Shown here piece by piece: positions 9,084 through 17,105 of a DNA stretch of 53,425 bases; positions within the stretch are counted from its first letter, which is position 1, and the number at the start of each line of letters is the position of its first letter. The notes under the pieces were generated by a model. The model was not told the DNA's origin and did no database searches. It was given only the letters and a program-made list of their open reading frames with translations. The stretch is taken from contig WHTT01000043.1 of NCBI GenBank assembly GCA_009377605.1, forward strand, positions 1 through 53,425. The letters are read 5' to 3'. This stretch comes from Luteitalea sp. (GTDB lineage: Bacteria > Acidobacteriota > Vicinamibacteria > Vicinamibacterales > Vicinamibacteraceae). Made by a program: the position numbers and the translations under genes.

Positions 9084-9719
9084 ATGGTACGCGGGGCCCG
9101 TCGGACACACGAGAATCTCCTCCGCCGCCAAGGGTACGCCCGGATCGCGGGCGTCGACGAGGTCGGGCGTGGGTGTCTTGCCGGCCCGGTTACGGCGGCG
9201 GCCGTGATTCTGAATCCCGGACGGCGATGCGACGGCTTGCGCGACTCGAAGCTACTGACAGCGGCCCGCCGCGAGTGGCTCTACGGGACGATTACGCGGC
9301 GGGCGCTCACCTGGGCGGTTGCCTCCTGTGAGCCACCGGAGATCGATGAGCTGAACATCCACCGGGCGACGCTCGTGGCGATGCACCGCGCGGTGCTGGC
9401 GCTGGATCCGTTGCCCGATTACGTGCTCATCGATGCCTTTCGTGTCCCGGATCTCGCGGTTCCCCAAGAAGCCGTCGTGGGCGGCGATCGCCGATGTGCG
9501 GCCATCGCGGCCGCCTCGATCGTCGCGAAAGTCACGCGCGACCGCTTGATGCGCGCCCTCCACGAAGCGGATGCGCGCTACGGGTTCGATCGCCACAAAG
9601 GGTACGCAACGGCCACGCACCTGGCTGCGATTCGTCGATACGGCTACTCGGCGATTCACCGCAAGACGTTCAGGCCACCGACGCTCTTCGACCTGTTTGA
9701 TACGATAGGCGAGGCCTGA
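9084..9719 (+). CDS. rnhB: Ribonuclease HII
   Basis: This enzyme cleaves RNA in RNA/DNA hybrids and removes misincorporated ribonucleotides. The 211-residue protein has the active-site motif GVDEVGRGCLAGPV with D25 and E26, RDSKLLTAARRE, the third acidic residue in VLIDAF, and AASIVAKVTRDRLM before the last one. It follows rplS by 50 bases in the usual cluster order. Identity is clear. Confidence 0.95.
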   Translation: MVRGARRTHENLLRRQGYARIAGVDEVGRGCLAGPVTAAAVILNPGRRCDGLRDSKLLTAARREWLYGTITRRALTWAVASCEPPEIDELNIHRATLVAMHRAVLALDPLPDYVLIDAFRVPDLAVPQEAVVGGDRRCAAIAAASIVAKVTRDRLMRALHEADARYGFDRHKGYATATHLAAIRRYGYSAIHRKTFRPPTLFDLFDTIGEA

Positions 9720-9778
9720 TGCTGATCGGGTTTCGATGACCGTCGAACCGCGACGCGCTGTGGAGGTCGGCTATCTCG

Positions 9779-10054
9779 GTGCTCAGTCGGCTCATGTTCG
9801 TGATTTACTTCTTCGAGGTGGGCCTCCTCCTCATCCTCGTCCCGTGGTCCACCTTCTGGGAGCGCAACTTCTTCGTCGAGCATCTGTCTTGGCTTCAGCA
9901 GATCACGCACAACTACTACGTGCGCGGTGCCGTTTCCGGCATCGGTCTGGTCAGCCTCGGCGCCGCGGTTGCTGATCTCCTGCTGTTACTCGGTCTACGC
10001 CGGGAAGCCAGCGCTCACGCCATCGACAAACAGTGGGAGCCGAGGCGGCCGTAA
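9779..10054 (+). CDS. Small two-helix membrane protein, unknown function
   Basis: This 91-residue protein has two hydrophobic segments, about residues 5-24 (MFVIYFFEVGLLLILVPW) and 50-72 (SGIGLVSLGAAVADLLLLLG). They are joined by a polar loop with WERNFFVEHLSWLQQITHNYY. The GTG at 9779 follows GGAGG at 9762-9766 with a 12-base spacing. An ATG at 9794 would remove five residues. No function is recognised. It lies 59 bases after rnhB, so it may be the last gene of that transcript. A heptamer array begins immediately after its stop. Confidence 0.65.
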   Translation: MLSRLMFVIYFFEVGLLLILVPWSTFWERNFFVEHLSWLQQITHNYYVRGAVSGIGLVSLGAAVADLLLLLGLRREASAHAIDKQWEPRRP

Positions 10055-10198
10055 TTCAGTGGTCAGTGGTCAGCCGATGGGCGAGCGGTTGGGGGCTGGC
10101 GACCGGGTTGGCGACCGGGTTGGCTGCCGCGTTGCGACGTGGGCCTCGAGCCGTGGCCTACCGCCTGGCCACTGATCACTGGCCACTGATCACTGAAC
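10055..10198. repeat. Inverted 7-base ACTGNNC repeat array with a 12-base tandem repeat
   Basis: The right side, 10164-10198, is five head-to-tail 7-base units of the form ACTGNNC with variable middle bases (TC, GG, AA). The left side, 10055-10073, holds three units in the opposite orientation. The segments 10055-10073 and 10179-10197 are reverse complements over 19 bases with two mismatches. Between them, 10098-10133 is three copies of a 12-base unit near GGCGACCGGGTT. No gene is seen in the interval. Confidence 0.78.
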
Positions 10199-10199
10199 T

Positions 10200-10865
10200 G
10201 TGGCAGGCATCTTTCAGCTCGTCACTGATCACGCGAGACTGGGACCGCCGCAATCGGCGGAGGCCCTCGATGCGCTGGTTGCTCTCGTCGCAGCGGCGGG
10301 CGAGGCGGGTATTGACTTAGTGCAAGTTCGCGAGCCCTCACTGTCGGACGAGGCGCTGTTTCGCCTGGTCGAGCGGCTCGTGGCCAGAACGCCCCCCAAC
10401 TGTCGCATCCTCGTCAATGAGCGATTCGACATTGCCCTGGCTGCCGGTGCCTCTGGCGTTCACCTCCGTGCTTCGTCATTGGCGGCGTCGCGCGTTCGAC
10501 GTGTCCTGCCGCCCGGCTTCCTCATTGGCCGATCCGTCCACACGACCACCGAGATCAGGGCAGCGTGCCGCGACGCGGCCGTCGACTACCTCCTCTTTGG
10601 CATGGTGTTCCCGAGCGCCTCGAAGGCATCGGGACATCCGGCGGTGGGAATTGCCGCCCTCGGGGCTGCCGTGCGGGCCTCCAACGTGCCAGTGCTCGCC
10701 ATTGGGGGGATCACGGTGGAGCGTATCCCCCAGGTTGCCGAGGTGGGAGCTGCGGGCGTCGCGGCCATTGGGTGGCTGACAGATGCGGCCCGACGTGGCA
10801 CGCTCCCCTCGGAGCTGTCCGCCGCTCGCCAGTCGTTTCGCACTGGGGCAACCGACCTACGGTAG
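10200..10865 (+). CDS. Thiamine-phosphate synthase-like protein (ThiE/TenI family)
   Basis: This 221-residue TIM-barrel protein is of the ThiE/TenI type; family members join the thiazole and pyrimidine halves of thiamine or act as a thiazole tautomerase. Visible motifs are DLVQVREPSLSD, LVNERFDIALAAGASGVHL, a GMVFPSASKASGHPAVG phosphate loop and LAIGGITVERI. Residues after GVHL (RASSL) differ from the GQ.D of ordinary ThiE, so a TenI-like role is possible. The GTG start at 10200 lies 2 bases past the heptamer array and no Shine-Dalgarno is visible, so the start is uncertain. No other thiamine genes are nearby. Confidence 0.8.
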   Translation: MAGIFQLVTDHARLGPPQSAEALDALVALVAAAGEAGIDLVQVREPSLSDEALFRLVERLVARTPPNCRILVNERFDIALAAGASGVHLRASSLAASRVRRVLPPGFLIGRSVHTTTEIRAACRDAAVDYLLFGMVFPSASKASGHPAVGIAALGAAVRASNVPVLAIGGITVERIPQVAEVGAAGVAAIGWLTDAARRGTLPSELSAARQSFRTGATDLR

Positions 10866-10894
10866 AATTGGAGCGAGGCCGATAGGTACCACGG

Positions 10895-11716
10895 ATGACG
10901 TTCAGTGAAGAGCTTCGAGCGGCGCGCGAACAGAGTGGCATCACCCTGCGGCAGATCGCCGAGCGGACCAATGTCGCCGGAGGTTTGCTCGACGCGCTCG
11001 AGCGCGGTCAGTTCGACAAACTGCCGGGCGGCATATTTTCTCGCGGCTTCGTGCGCGCGTATGCCCGCGAGGTAGGTCTCGATCCGGATGAGGCCGTTCA
11101 GCGATTCCTTGCCGAGTGTGCGAGCTATCCAGCGTACTGCGCGAAGAGCCCTGCCGCGGGGACGCCTGAGGATCACGCGCGCGCCGTCGCCGAGGAAGCC
11201 AGCGTGACGCAGAGACGCATGGCTGCCCTGCAGGTCCTGACCGCGATCGTTGGCGGCATCTGTCTCTTCGCGGCCATCACCTACGGCATGGTCAGGCTGT
11301 TCAGTGGGCCGGAACAGGCGGAGCAGGCGCGTCAGCCTAGCACCGCAGCGGACCAGCGCGCGCCAGCGCCGGAGCAAGTCGCGGAGGCTCCGCCGGCGAG
11401 CCCGCCGGAGGGAATCACGGTCCAACGCGTTCGAACGACGGCCGCGGCCGATCACCTGACCATCGATATCCAGCCGCAGGCTCCCTGTTGGGTGCGTTTG
11501 GTGATTGACGGCCGAGTGGCAATGGCTCGCCTCCTCGAGCCAGGCGATCGTGTCGTGCAGCGCGCCGAGGAGAGAATCGTCGTGCGGGTCGGCGACGCCG
11601 CAGCCTTCCAGTACACCCTCAACGATGCGCCCGGGAGGAGCCTTGGCGCGGCGGGCGAGGTTGTGACGGCACGCATCGACAAGGACAACCTCGATCAGTT
11701 CATCGTTCGCCAATAG
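10895..11716 (+). CDS. RodZ-like helix-turn-helix membrane protein
   Basis: This 273-residue protein has the RodZ layout. A cytoplasmic HTH_25 domain (about residues 4-70: LRAAREQSGITLRQIAERTN, then GIFSRGFVRAYAREVGLD) is followed by one transmembrane helix near residues 110-132. A Pro/Ala-rich periplasmic linker and a C-terminal DUF4115 beta domain (CWVRLVIDGRVAMARLLEPG) complete it. RodZ links MreB to the cell-wall elongation complex. The ATG at 10895 gives the normal start. hyuA begins 3 bases after the stop, implying co-transcription without an obvious functional link. Confidence 0.85.
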   Translation: MTFSEELRAAREQSGITLRQIAERTNVAGGLLDALERGQFDKLPGGIFSRGFVRAYAREVGLDPDEAVQRFLAECASYPAYCAKSPAAGTPEDHARAVAEEASVTQRRMAALQVLTAIVGGICLFAAITYGMVRLFSGPEQAEQARQPSTAADQRAPAPEQVAEAPPASPPEGITVQRVRTTAAADHLTIDIQPQAPCWVRLVIDGRVAMARLLEPGDRVVQRAEERIVVRVGDAAAFQYTLNDAPGRSLGAAGEVVTARIDKDNLDQFIVRQ

Positions 11717-11719
11717 GCT

Positions 11720-13762
11720 GTGCGCATCGGCGTCGATACGGGCGGAACGTTCACCGATGTCGTCGTGCTCGACGACGCCGGCCTCAGAATCCACAAGGTA
11801 CGATCCACCCCCGCAGATCCTTCTCGAGCGATGCTGCGCGGCATCCAAGAAGCCGCCGGTCCAATGGCCCATGCAGACATCGTCCACGGTTCCACCGTGG
11901 CGACCAATGCCGTTCTCGAAGGGCGCGGCGCCCGCGTGGCGCTCATCACGACGGCTGGCTTCGAGGATGTGCTGAAGATCGGCCGGCAGACGCGGCGCGC
12001 GTTGTACGACTTCATGGTCACCGCACCTCGAACGTTGATTGCACCAGGCTCGACATTCGGGCTGCAAGAGCGCGTGTCACGCAGTGGTGAGATTCTCGAG
12101 CCGGTTCACGAGGACCAACTCGAGGCGTTGATCCTCCAACTACAGGCACGAACACCGGAAGCGGTGGCTGTTTGTCTGCTCCATTCGTACGCCAATCCTT
12201 CTCATGAGAAGGCCGTGGCGGAGCGCCTGGCGGCATTGGGCGTGTCGGTCTCCTGCTCACACCAGGTTCTGCCGGAGTATCGCGAGTTCGAGCGTTGGAG
12301 CACGACTGCCATCAACGCGTACGTGGCGCCGCTCATGGATCGGTATTTGGCGAATCTGGAGACGCAGGTGGGAAGCGCCCGTCTGCGGGTCATGCAGTCC
12401 AACGGCGGCTGCATCTCTGCCGAGACCGCGAGGCGCGCAGCGGTTCGCACGATTCTGTCAGGTCCTGCGGCCGGTGTGGTCGGGGCTCGGGCCGTGGCGG
12501 AAGCTGCTGGCTTTTCCCGCGTCATCAGCTTCGACATGGGCGGCACCTCGACCGACGTGAGCCTGATCGATGAGAGCATTGCGGTGACGACCGAGTCGCT
12601 GATTGCGGACTGTCCGGTCAGGCTGCCGGTCATCGATATACACACGGTGGGTGCTGGGGGCGGATCGATCGCCTTCGTCGACGCAGGCGGAGCCCTTCGT
12701 GTTGGGCCGCGGAGCGCCGGGGCAGATCCTGGGCCAGCGTGCTACGGCAGCGGCGCCGACGTCACGGTAACCGATGCCAACCTCTTGTTGGGCCGTCTGG
12801 ACCCAGCGTATTTTCTCGGTGGACGGATTGCCCTCGACGTCGAACGAGCCGAGCGATGCGCGGCCGATCTCGCCAAACGTGCGGGCCTGACGGTGCGCGC
12901 GCTGGCACAAGGGATCATTCGTGTTGCAAACGCCAACATGGAGCGTGCCATACGTGTGGTGTCGGTCCAGCGGGGCTTCGATCCGCGCGATTTCGCCTTG
13001 CTCGCCTTCGGCGGCGCAGGCGGCATGCATGCGTGCGAGATTGCCGAGGCGCTCGACATCCGGACGGTAATCGTGCCCCGACATGCCGGTGTCTTGTCGG
13101 CACTCGGAACGCTGCTCGCGGACGTGAAGAGGGACTATTCGCAGAGCGTGCTTCGGTCAGCCTCCGACCTCCGCGACGCCGACCTGCGGACGCTCTTCCA
13201 GCCGTTGATCGCACAGGCGCAGCGGGATATGGCAGATGAGGGATTTTCGGGCGAGCGCTTGGCCATCGACTGTTCGGTCGACGTGCGTTACATCGGGCAG
13301 TCTTACGAGATTACCGTGCCACTGACGCCGCACTATTGTGACGAGTTCGATCGACATCACGCACGTCTCTACGGCTATTCCAATCCCCAGCGATCGAGAG
13401 AGGTCGTCAACGTCCGCGTGGTTGCCATCGGCCTGTCACGAAAACCGGCGCTGCCGCGAATGCCGCGCGAGCAGGCGATCAGCGCGACGCCGTGCCGTCT
13501 GCGTGACAGCGTCTTTGCGGGCCGCTCGCATCGAGCCGCCGTTTATCGCCACGATCAGCTGGTGTCGGGAGCCAGCGCCGACGGTCCGGCGCTCGTCGTG
13601 AGCGAGATGGCGACAACCGTTGTACCGCCCCGGTTCCGGTTCGAGGTGGACGACGTTGGCAACGTCATTGTCTCCGGACGTGCCGCGCATGCTCGACCCA
13701 GAAGGTCGGGCCCGCGCGTCGAGGCGCCGGGCGGCGGAGGCGATTGGGGGCAGACAAGGTGA
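11720..13762 (+). CDS. Hydantoinase/oxoprolinase alpha-type subunit (HyuA)
   Basis: This 680-residue protein belongs to the HyuA / 5-oxoprolinase family, which hydrolyses cyclic amides such as hydantoins or 5-oxoproline with ATP. The actin-like ATPase motif GVDTGGTFTDVV is at residues 4-15, with HGSTVATNAVLEGRGA, SFDMGGTSTDVSL and AFGGAGGMHACEIAE further on. The GTG start at 11720 follows the RodZ-like gene by 3 bases. Its usual partner HyuB is missing here. The next gene is convergent and unrelated, so HyuB must be elsewhere, lost, or not needed. The substrate cannot be told from sequence. Confidence 0.85.
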   Translation: MRIGVDTGGTFTDVVVLDDAGLRIHKVRSTPADPSRAMLRGIQEAAGPMAHADIVHGSTVATNAVLEGRGARVALITTAGFEDVLKIGRQTRRALYDFMVTAPRTLIAPGSTFGLQERVSRSGEILEPVHEDQLEALILQLQARTPEAVAVCLLHSYANPSHEKAVAERLAALGVSVSCSHQVLPEYREFERWSTTAINAYVAPLMDRYLANLETQVGSARLRVMQSNGGCISAETARRAAVRTILSGPAAGVVGARAVAEAAGFSRVISFDMGGTSTDVSLIDESIAVTTESLIADCPVRLPVIDIHTVGAGGGSIAFVDAGGALRVGPRSAGADPGPACYGSGADVTVTDANLLLGRLDPAYFLGGRIALDVERAERCAADLAKRAGLTVRALAQGIIRVANANMERAIRVVSVQRGFDPRDFALLAFGGAGGMHACEIAEALDIRTVIVPRHAGVLSALGTLLADVKRDYSQSVLRSASDLRDADLRTLFQPLIAQAQRDMADEGFSGERLAIDCSVDVRYIGQSYEITVPLTPHYCDEFDRHHARLYGYSNPQRSREVVNVRVVAIGLSRKPALPRMPREQAISATPCRLRDSVFAGRSHRAAVYRHDQLVSGASADGPALVVSEMATTVVPPRFRFEVDDVGNVIVSGRAAHARPRRSGPRVEAPGGGGDWGQTR

Positions 13763-13939
13763 CCGGGGTGACAGGGTGATGGGGTGACAGGGGATGGGGT
13801 TGCGCGAACGTCCGTGGCGAGTGCCTGCTTGGCTCAGCTCCGCACGGGACGTCTCCCCCGGCTTGCGACCTCCAACCACCGAGTTGCCCCGTCACCTGGT
13901 CACCCGGTCACCTTGTCACCTCGTCACCCGGTTACCCCG
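13755..13939. repeat. Inverted array of 8-base TCACCNNG repeats between convergent genes
   Basis: Units at 13884-13939 are seven consecutive 8-mers of the form TCACCNNG, the first and last degenerate. The left part, 13755-13795, carries the same unit in reverse orientation (CNNGGTGA) with one 9-base slip. The two sides could pair across about 90 bases. The left part overlaps the last codons of hyuA. The array lies between the 3' ends of hyuA and the CoxG-like gene, where it could act as a two-way terminator. No gene is seen in the interval. Confidence 0.8.
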
Positions 13940-13967
13940 GTGAGCCGGCCAGCCCCACCAGGTGACG

Positions 13968-14408
13968 TTAGCGGGCGAGCTCTCGCTCGATGTTGTCGAA
14001 CATCTGTCGCGTCAGTTGGCGAGCGACGCCGGTCAAGAGACGCTGGCCGACCGACGCAATGAGCCCGCCCACCTGGGCTTGCCCCTTTACGGACAGCAGT
14101 GTCTGGCTGTCGCTCGTTTCGCTCAGGTCCAGCTTGGCCGTCCCCTGCATGAAGCCGGGAGCGGCGCGTCCTTCGATCTCGAGCGTGTAGCTCGCAGGAA
14201 AATCCTTCTCCTTGATTTGCACCACGCCGTTGTACGTGCCTTTGACGGCCGCGACACCCACGGTGAGCGTCGCGGCGTAGCGATCCGGCCCGATGGCCTC
14301 GAGTCGCTCACAACCTGGGATAAAGTTCACCATGCTCTCGGTGTCGTGCAGGACGCGCCACAGTGTTTCGCGTGACACGGGGAACGAGCGCTCCATATCG
14401 ATGTTCAC
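13968..14408 (-). CDS. CoxG-like SRPBCC family protein
   Basis: This 146-residue protein resembles the carbon monoxide dehydrogenase subunit G family, SRPBCC-fold proteins that assist molybdenum hydroxylase maturation or bind membranes. Visible features are ERSFPVSRETLWRVLHD, NFIPGCERLEAIGPDRY, GTYNGVVQIKE and GKAKL-type strands ending in LLSVKGQAQVGGLIASVG. The GTG start at 14408 is supported by AAGGAGG five bases upstream on the minus strand. The frame stays open far upstream into the exporter gene, but only this part is family-like. No cox or xanthine dehydrogenase genes are nearby, so the partner is unknown. Confidence 0.82.
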   Translation of the reverse strand: MNIDMERSFPVSRETLWRVLHDTESMVNFIPGCERLEAIGPDRYAATLTVGVAAVKGTYNGVVQIKEKDFPASYTLEIEGRAAPGFMQGTAKLDLSETSDSQTLLSVKGQAQVGGLIASVGQRLLTGVARQLTRQMFDNIERELAR

Positions 14409-14471
14409 GTCCGCCTCCTTCGGGCTCGGGGTAGACACCATGATACCGACAGAACACGAGGATCGATTGCC

Positions 14472-16082
14472 ATGACCACGATGGTTGCCAAACCGCCCTG
14501 CGACGCCGGAGAGATCCTCAGCGGGCCGCTCGTCATCGCCTGCGATCCAGCCGTCGGCCGCTGGGTGCTCACGGCAACGATCCTGGGCAGCAGCATGGCC
14601 TTCATCGATAGCTCCGCCGTCAACGTGGCGCTGCCGGTCTTGCAGAGCAGTCTCGGCGCCTCCGTGACCGAATTGCAATGGATCATCGAGGTGTACATGC
14701 TCTTTCTCGCGGCGCTCATCCTGGTGGGTGGCGCACTGGGAGATCGCCTCGGACGCCGCCGCGTGTTCATGTGGGGCGTGGGCGCCTTTGCCACGGCGTC
14801 GCTCTGGTGTGGGCTGGCGCCGGACCCCACCCAGCTGATCATTGCGCGCGCAGGGCAGGGCATTGGCGGGGCGCTGCTGGTGCCAGGAAGCTTGGCCATC
14901 ATCAGCGCGTCGTTCGACAAGTCTTCCAGAGGCAAGGCCATCGGGACATGGTCCGGCTTCACGGCGATCACCGCGGCGGCTGGACCGGTCCTCGGGGGCT
15001 GGCTCGCGACCACGTTCTCCTGGCGCTGGGTCTTCCTGCTCAACCTCCCGTTTGCCGTCGTCGTGCTCCTGATCGCTGCGACCCGCGTGCCCGAGACGCG
15101 GGACATGTCCGCGGCAACCGCTAACCCCGGCGCGGGACGGATCGACTGGCTCGGCGCCGGGCTCAGCGTCGCTGGACTGGGCATGCTCGTCTATGGGCTG
15201 ATCGAATCGGCGAACCTCGGGGTGACACACCCGATCGCGCTGGGAACGATGATCGCCGGCGTTCTGATCCTCGGTCTCTTCGTTTGGGTGGAAGGGCAGG
15301 TCGCGGCCCCGATGATGCCGCTCGACGTCTTCAGATCCCGAACCTTCACGGGCGCGAACCTCCTCACGGTCCTGCTCTATGGCGCCCTTGGCGGGGCGTT
15401 GTTCTTCCTGCCGTTCAATCTCGTTCAGGTCCAGGGCTACACGCCGGCTCAGGCGGGGGCGGCGTGGCTCCCCTTCATTCTTGCCATCGCGTTCCTCTCC
15501 CGCTGGACCGGTGCACTCGTCCCCCTCGTCGGCGCCAAGCTCCCCCTCGTTGTGGGCCCGCTGGTCACCGCCGCCGGCTTCGCGCTTGCGGTGCGTCCCG
15601 GGACGGAGGGGAGCTACTGGACGACCTTCTTCCCAGCGTTTCTGGTCATGGGAGTGGGCATGGCGATTGCCGTTGCCCCACTGGTGACCGTCGTCATGAG
15701 CTCGGTGGAATCGGACCGCGCAGGCGTCGCCTCCGGAATCAACAATGCGCTCTCCCGCGCTGCCGGCCTGCTGGCGCTCGCCGTCATGGGACTGCTGGTC
15801 GTCAGCACGTTCAACGAGGCACTGGACGATCGCCTGGTCGCGCTCAACGTCGGTCCGCATGTCGTGGAGCAGCTCGCGGAGCAACGGATCAACCTCGCCG
15901 CAGCGGAGCCTCCCGCAAGCGCGTCACCCGCGGAGGCACGAGAGCTTCGGAAGGCCATTGACGAGTCGTTCCTCGTGGGCTTCCGCGTGGCGATGTGGAG
16001 TGGTGCAGCGCTTGCCGTGGCCAGCGCGCTCGTCGCCTGGATGATGATCGGTGATGTGCGACCTCCGGCCAAGGTGGCTTGA
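14472..16082 (+). CDS. DHA2-family MFS drug-type exporter (EmrB/QacA type)
   Basis: This is a 536-residue inner-membrane proton antiporter of the 14-helix DHA2 family, which exports drugs or metabolites. Motif D1 (LGSSMAFIDSSAVNVALP) lies at residues 38-55, and motif A (GALGDRLGRRR) at 87-97. Motif C (GFTAITAAAGPVLGGWLA) follows, and many hydrophobic helices run to the C-terminus. It is divergent from the CoxG-like gene with a 63-base spacer that holds both leaders. No EmrA-like adaptor is adjacent. The substrate is unknown. Confidence 0.88.
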   Translation: MTTMVAKPPCDAGEILSGPLVIACDPAVGRWVLTATILGSSMAFIDSSAVNVALPVLQSSLGASVTELQWIIEVYMLFLAALILVGGALGDRLGRRRVFMWGVGAFATASLWCGLAPDPTQLIIARAGQGIGGALLVPGSLAIISASFDKSSRGKAIGTWSGFTAITAAAGPVLGGWLATTFSWRWVFLLNLPFAVVVLLIAATRVPETRDMSAATANPGAGRIDWLGAGLSVAGLGMLVYGLIESANLGVTHPIALGTMIAGVLILGLFVWVEGQVAAPMMPLDVFRSRTFTGANLLTVLLYGALGGALFFLPFNLVQVQGYTPAQAGAAWLPFILAIAFLSRWTGALVPLVGAKLPLVVGPLVTAAGFALAVRPGTEGSYWTTFFPAFLVMGVGMAIAVAPLVTVVMSSVESDRAGVASGINNALSRAAGLLALAVMGLLVVSTFNEALDDRLVALNVGPHVVEQLAEQRINLAAAEPPASASPAEARELRKAIDESFLVGFRVAMWSGAALAVASALVAWMMIGDVRPPAKVA

Positions 16083-16116
16083 CGGTGAAGCTCATATGAG
16101 CCGATAATATGGCTCA
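16079..16116 (+). promoter_or_regulatory. Promoter with palindromic operator of the toxin-antitoxin pair
   Basis: TTGACG at 16079-16084 and GATAAT at 16103-16108 are spaced by 18 bases, a credible sigma-70 promoter. The -10 box sits inside a palindrome, TGAGCC at 16097-16102 and GGCTCA at 16111-16116. A second small palindrome (CTCATATGAG) lies at 16091-16100. The arrangement suits autorepression by the antitoxin complex. The -35 box overlaps the stop codon of the exporter gene. Confidence 0.55.
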
Positions 16117-16133
16117 GGTGATTAGTTTCGGAG

Positions 16134-16577
16134 ATGGTCGACCTGCCTGATGTCATGTACGTGCTCGCTGGCGCGCGTGCGCGTCAGATGCGCATGCGGT
16201 CCTGGATTGATTTCCATGAGCGCCTCACCGGCGGCTTGCCGAAGCACATGTATCAGCATGTGTTCCGCCTCATCGCCGCACACCCCTTCCACAAGGATGT
16301 CGTGAGCGGGCTCGAGCGTTTCGTCGTGGCACCTGCTACGCTCAAGCGTCGGACGGATCGGCTCTCGCCCGAGGAGAGCGAGCGGCTCGCACGCGTCGCA
16401 CGGCTGCTGGCGATGGCGACCAAGGTCTTCGATGATCCGGAGGATACCGCGCGGTTTTTGACGCGCGCTCATCCCCTCCTCGGCCAGAAGAGTCCTTTCG
16501 AGTTGCTCAAGACGGACGTCGGGCTACGCCAGGTCGAGGACGTCCTTGCCAGGATCCTCTACGGCTTACCTGTGTGA
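16134..16577 (+). CDS. Xre/MbcA/ParS-family antitoxin
   Basis: This 147-residue protein is the antitoxin of a type II module. The C-terminal DUF2384 toxin-binding domain (about residues 95-147) reads FDDPEDTARFLTRAHP, then LGQKSPFELLKTDVGLRQVE and LARILYGLPV, a close match to the family. The N-terminal half is helical, with LTGGLPKHMYQHVFRLI as a possible DNA-binding region and LKRRTDRLSPEESERLARVA. The toxin starts 3 bases after the stop. A palindrome over the likely -10 box suggests self-regulation. The ATG at 16134 is the only good start, but its ribosome-binding site is weak. Confidence 0.88.
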   Translation: MVDLPDVMYVLAGARARQMRMRSWIDFHERLTGGLPKHMYQHVFRLIAAHPFHKDVVSGLERFVVAPATLKRRTDRLSPEESERLARVARLLAMATKVFDDPEDTARFLTRAHPLLGQKSPFELLKTDVGLRQVEDVLARILYGLPV

Positions 16578-16580
16578 CAG

Positions 16581-17105
16581 ATGCGAGCGTATCGGCTGGG
16601 CGACGCCAGATTTCCGCTGTTGAGCGGCGAAGGCGCGGCGCTGTATGGCGGTAGGTGGAATTCGCCCGGACGGCGCGTGGTCTATGCGTCGTGTGATCTC
16701 GCGACCGCCATGCTGGAATATCTCGCAGCCAGCAACGACATCGTGGCCAAGCATTCGGTCTGGCTCGAGCTGACGCTACCGGAGGCGGTGGCCGTCGAAC
16801 GTGTTGGCCGAGCAGACCTTCCGGAATGGGACGCCCATCCGCCGTATGCGAGTCGCCTCTTCGGAGATCAGTGGCTGGCGAGGTCCGAGTCAATCGCCCT
16901 CGTCGTCCCGTCGGTCGTCGTGCCTACGGGTGAGAATATCGTCCTGAATCCCGCTCACCCAGGCTTTTCCAAGATCTCTGCAGCTCCACCGAACCCGCTA
17001 CGGTGGGACCGCCGCCTTGCGCGTCTTCTCCGGCAAGTTCTTGCCGCGTCGCTGCCAATGGGTCTCTGGACGCACCTTTGGCGGGCGCAGGTGCTTGCTG
17101 GGTGA
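16581..17105 (+). CDS. RES-domain toxin (ParT/MbcT type)
   Basis: Toxins of this family inactivate cells by degrading NAD or by ADP-ribosylation. The RES core is clear: FPLLSGEGAALYGGRWNSPG with the conserved Arg, VVYASCDLATAMLEYLA with the conserved Glu, and the later VVPSVVVPTGENIVLNPAHP. The domain normally ends near the motif seen here as NPLRWDRRL (around 17020). The last 28 or so residues are extra and overlap the antisense 3' end of the TetR gene, so the original stop may be lost. The protein is 174 residues, a little long. It is coupled to the antitoxin upstream. Confidence 0.87.
   Translation: MRAYRLGDARFPLLSGEGAALYGGRWNSPGRRVVYASCDLATAMLEYLAASNDIVAKHSVWLELTLPEAVAVERVGRADLPEWDAHPPYASRLFGDQWLARSESIALVVPSVVVPTGENIVLNPAHPGFSKISAAPPNPLRWDRRLARLLRQVLAASLPMGLWTHLWRAQVLAG

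Noticed and set aside
9736-10320. Other overlapping frames around the heptamer array
   Set aside because: They cross repeats or the ThiE-like gene in other frames and show no domain or start signal.
14409-15884. Long minus-strand extension of the CoxG-like frame
   Set aside because: It is antisense to the DHA2 exporter and rich in Arg, Asp, Glu and Gln; no domain and no start signal. AAGGAGG supports the start at 14408.
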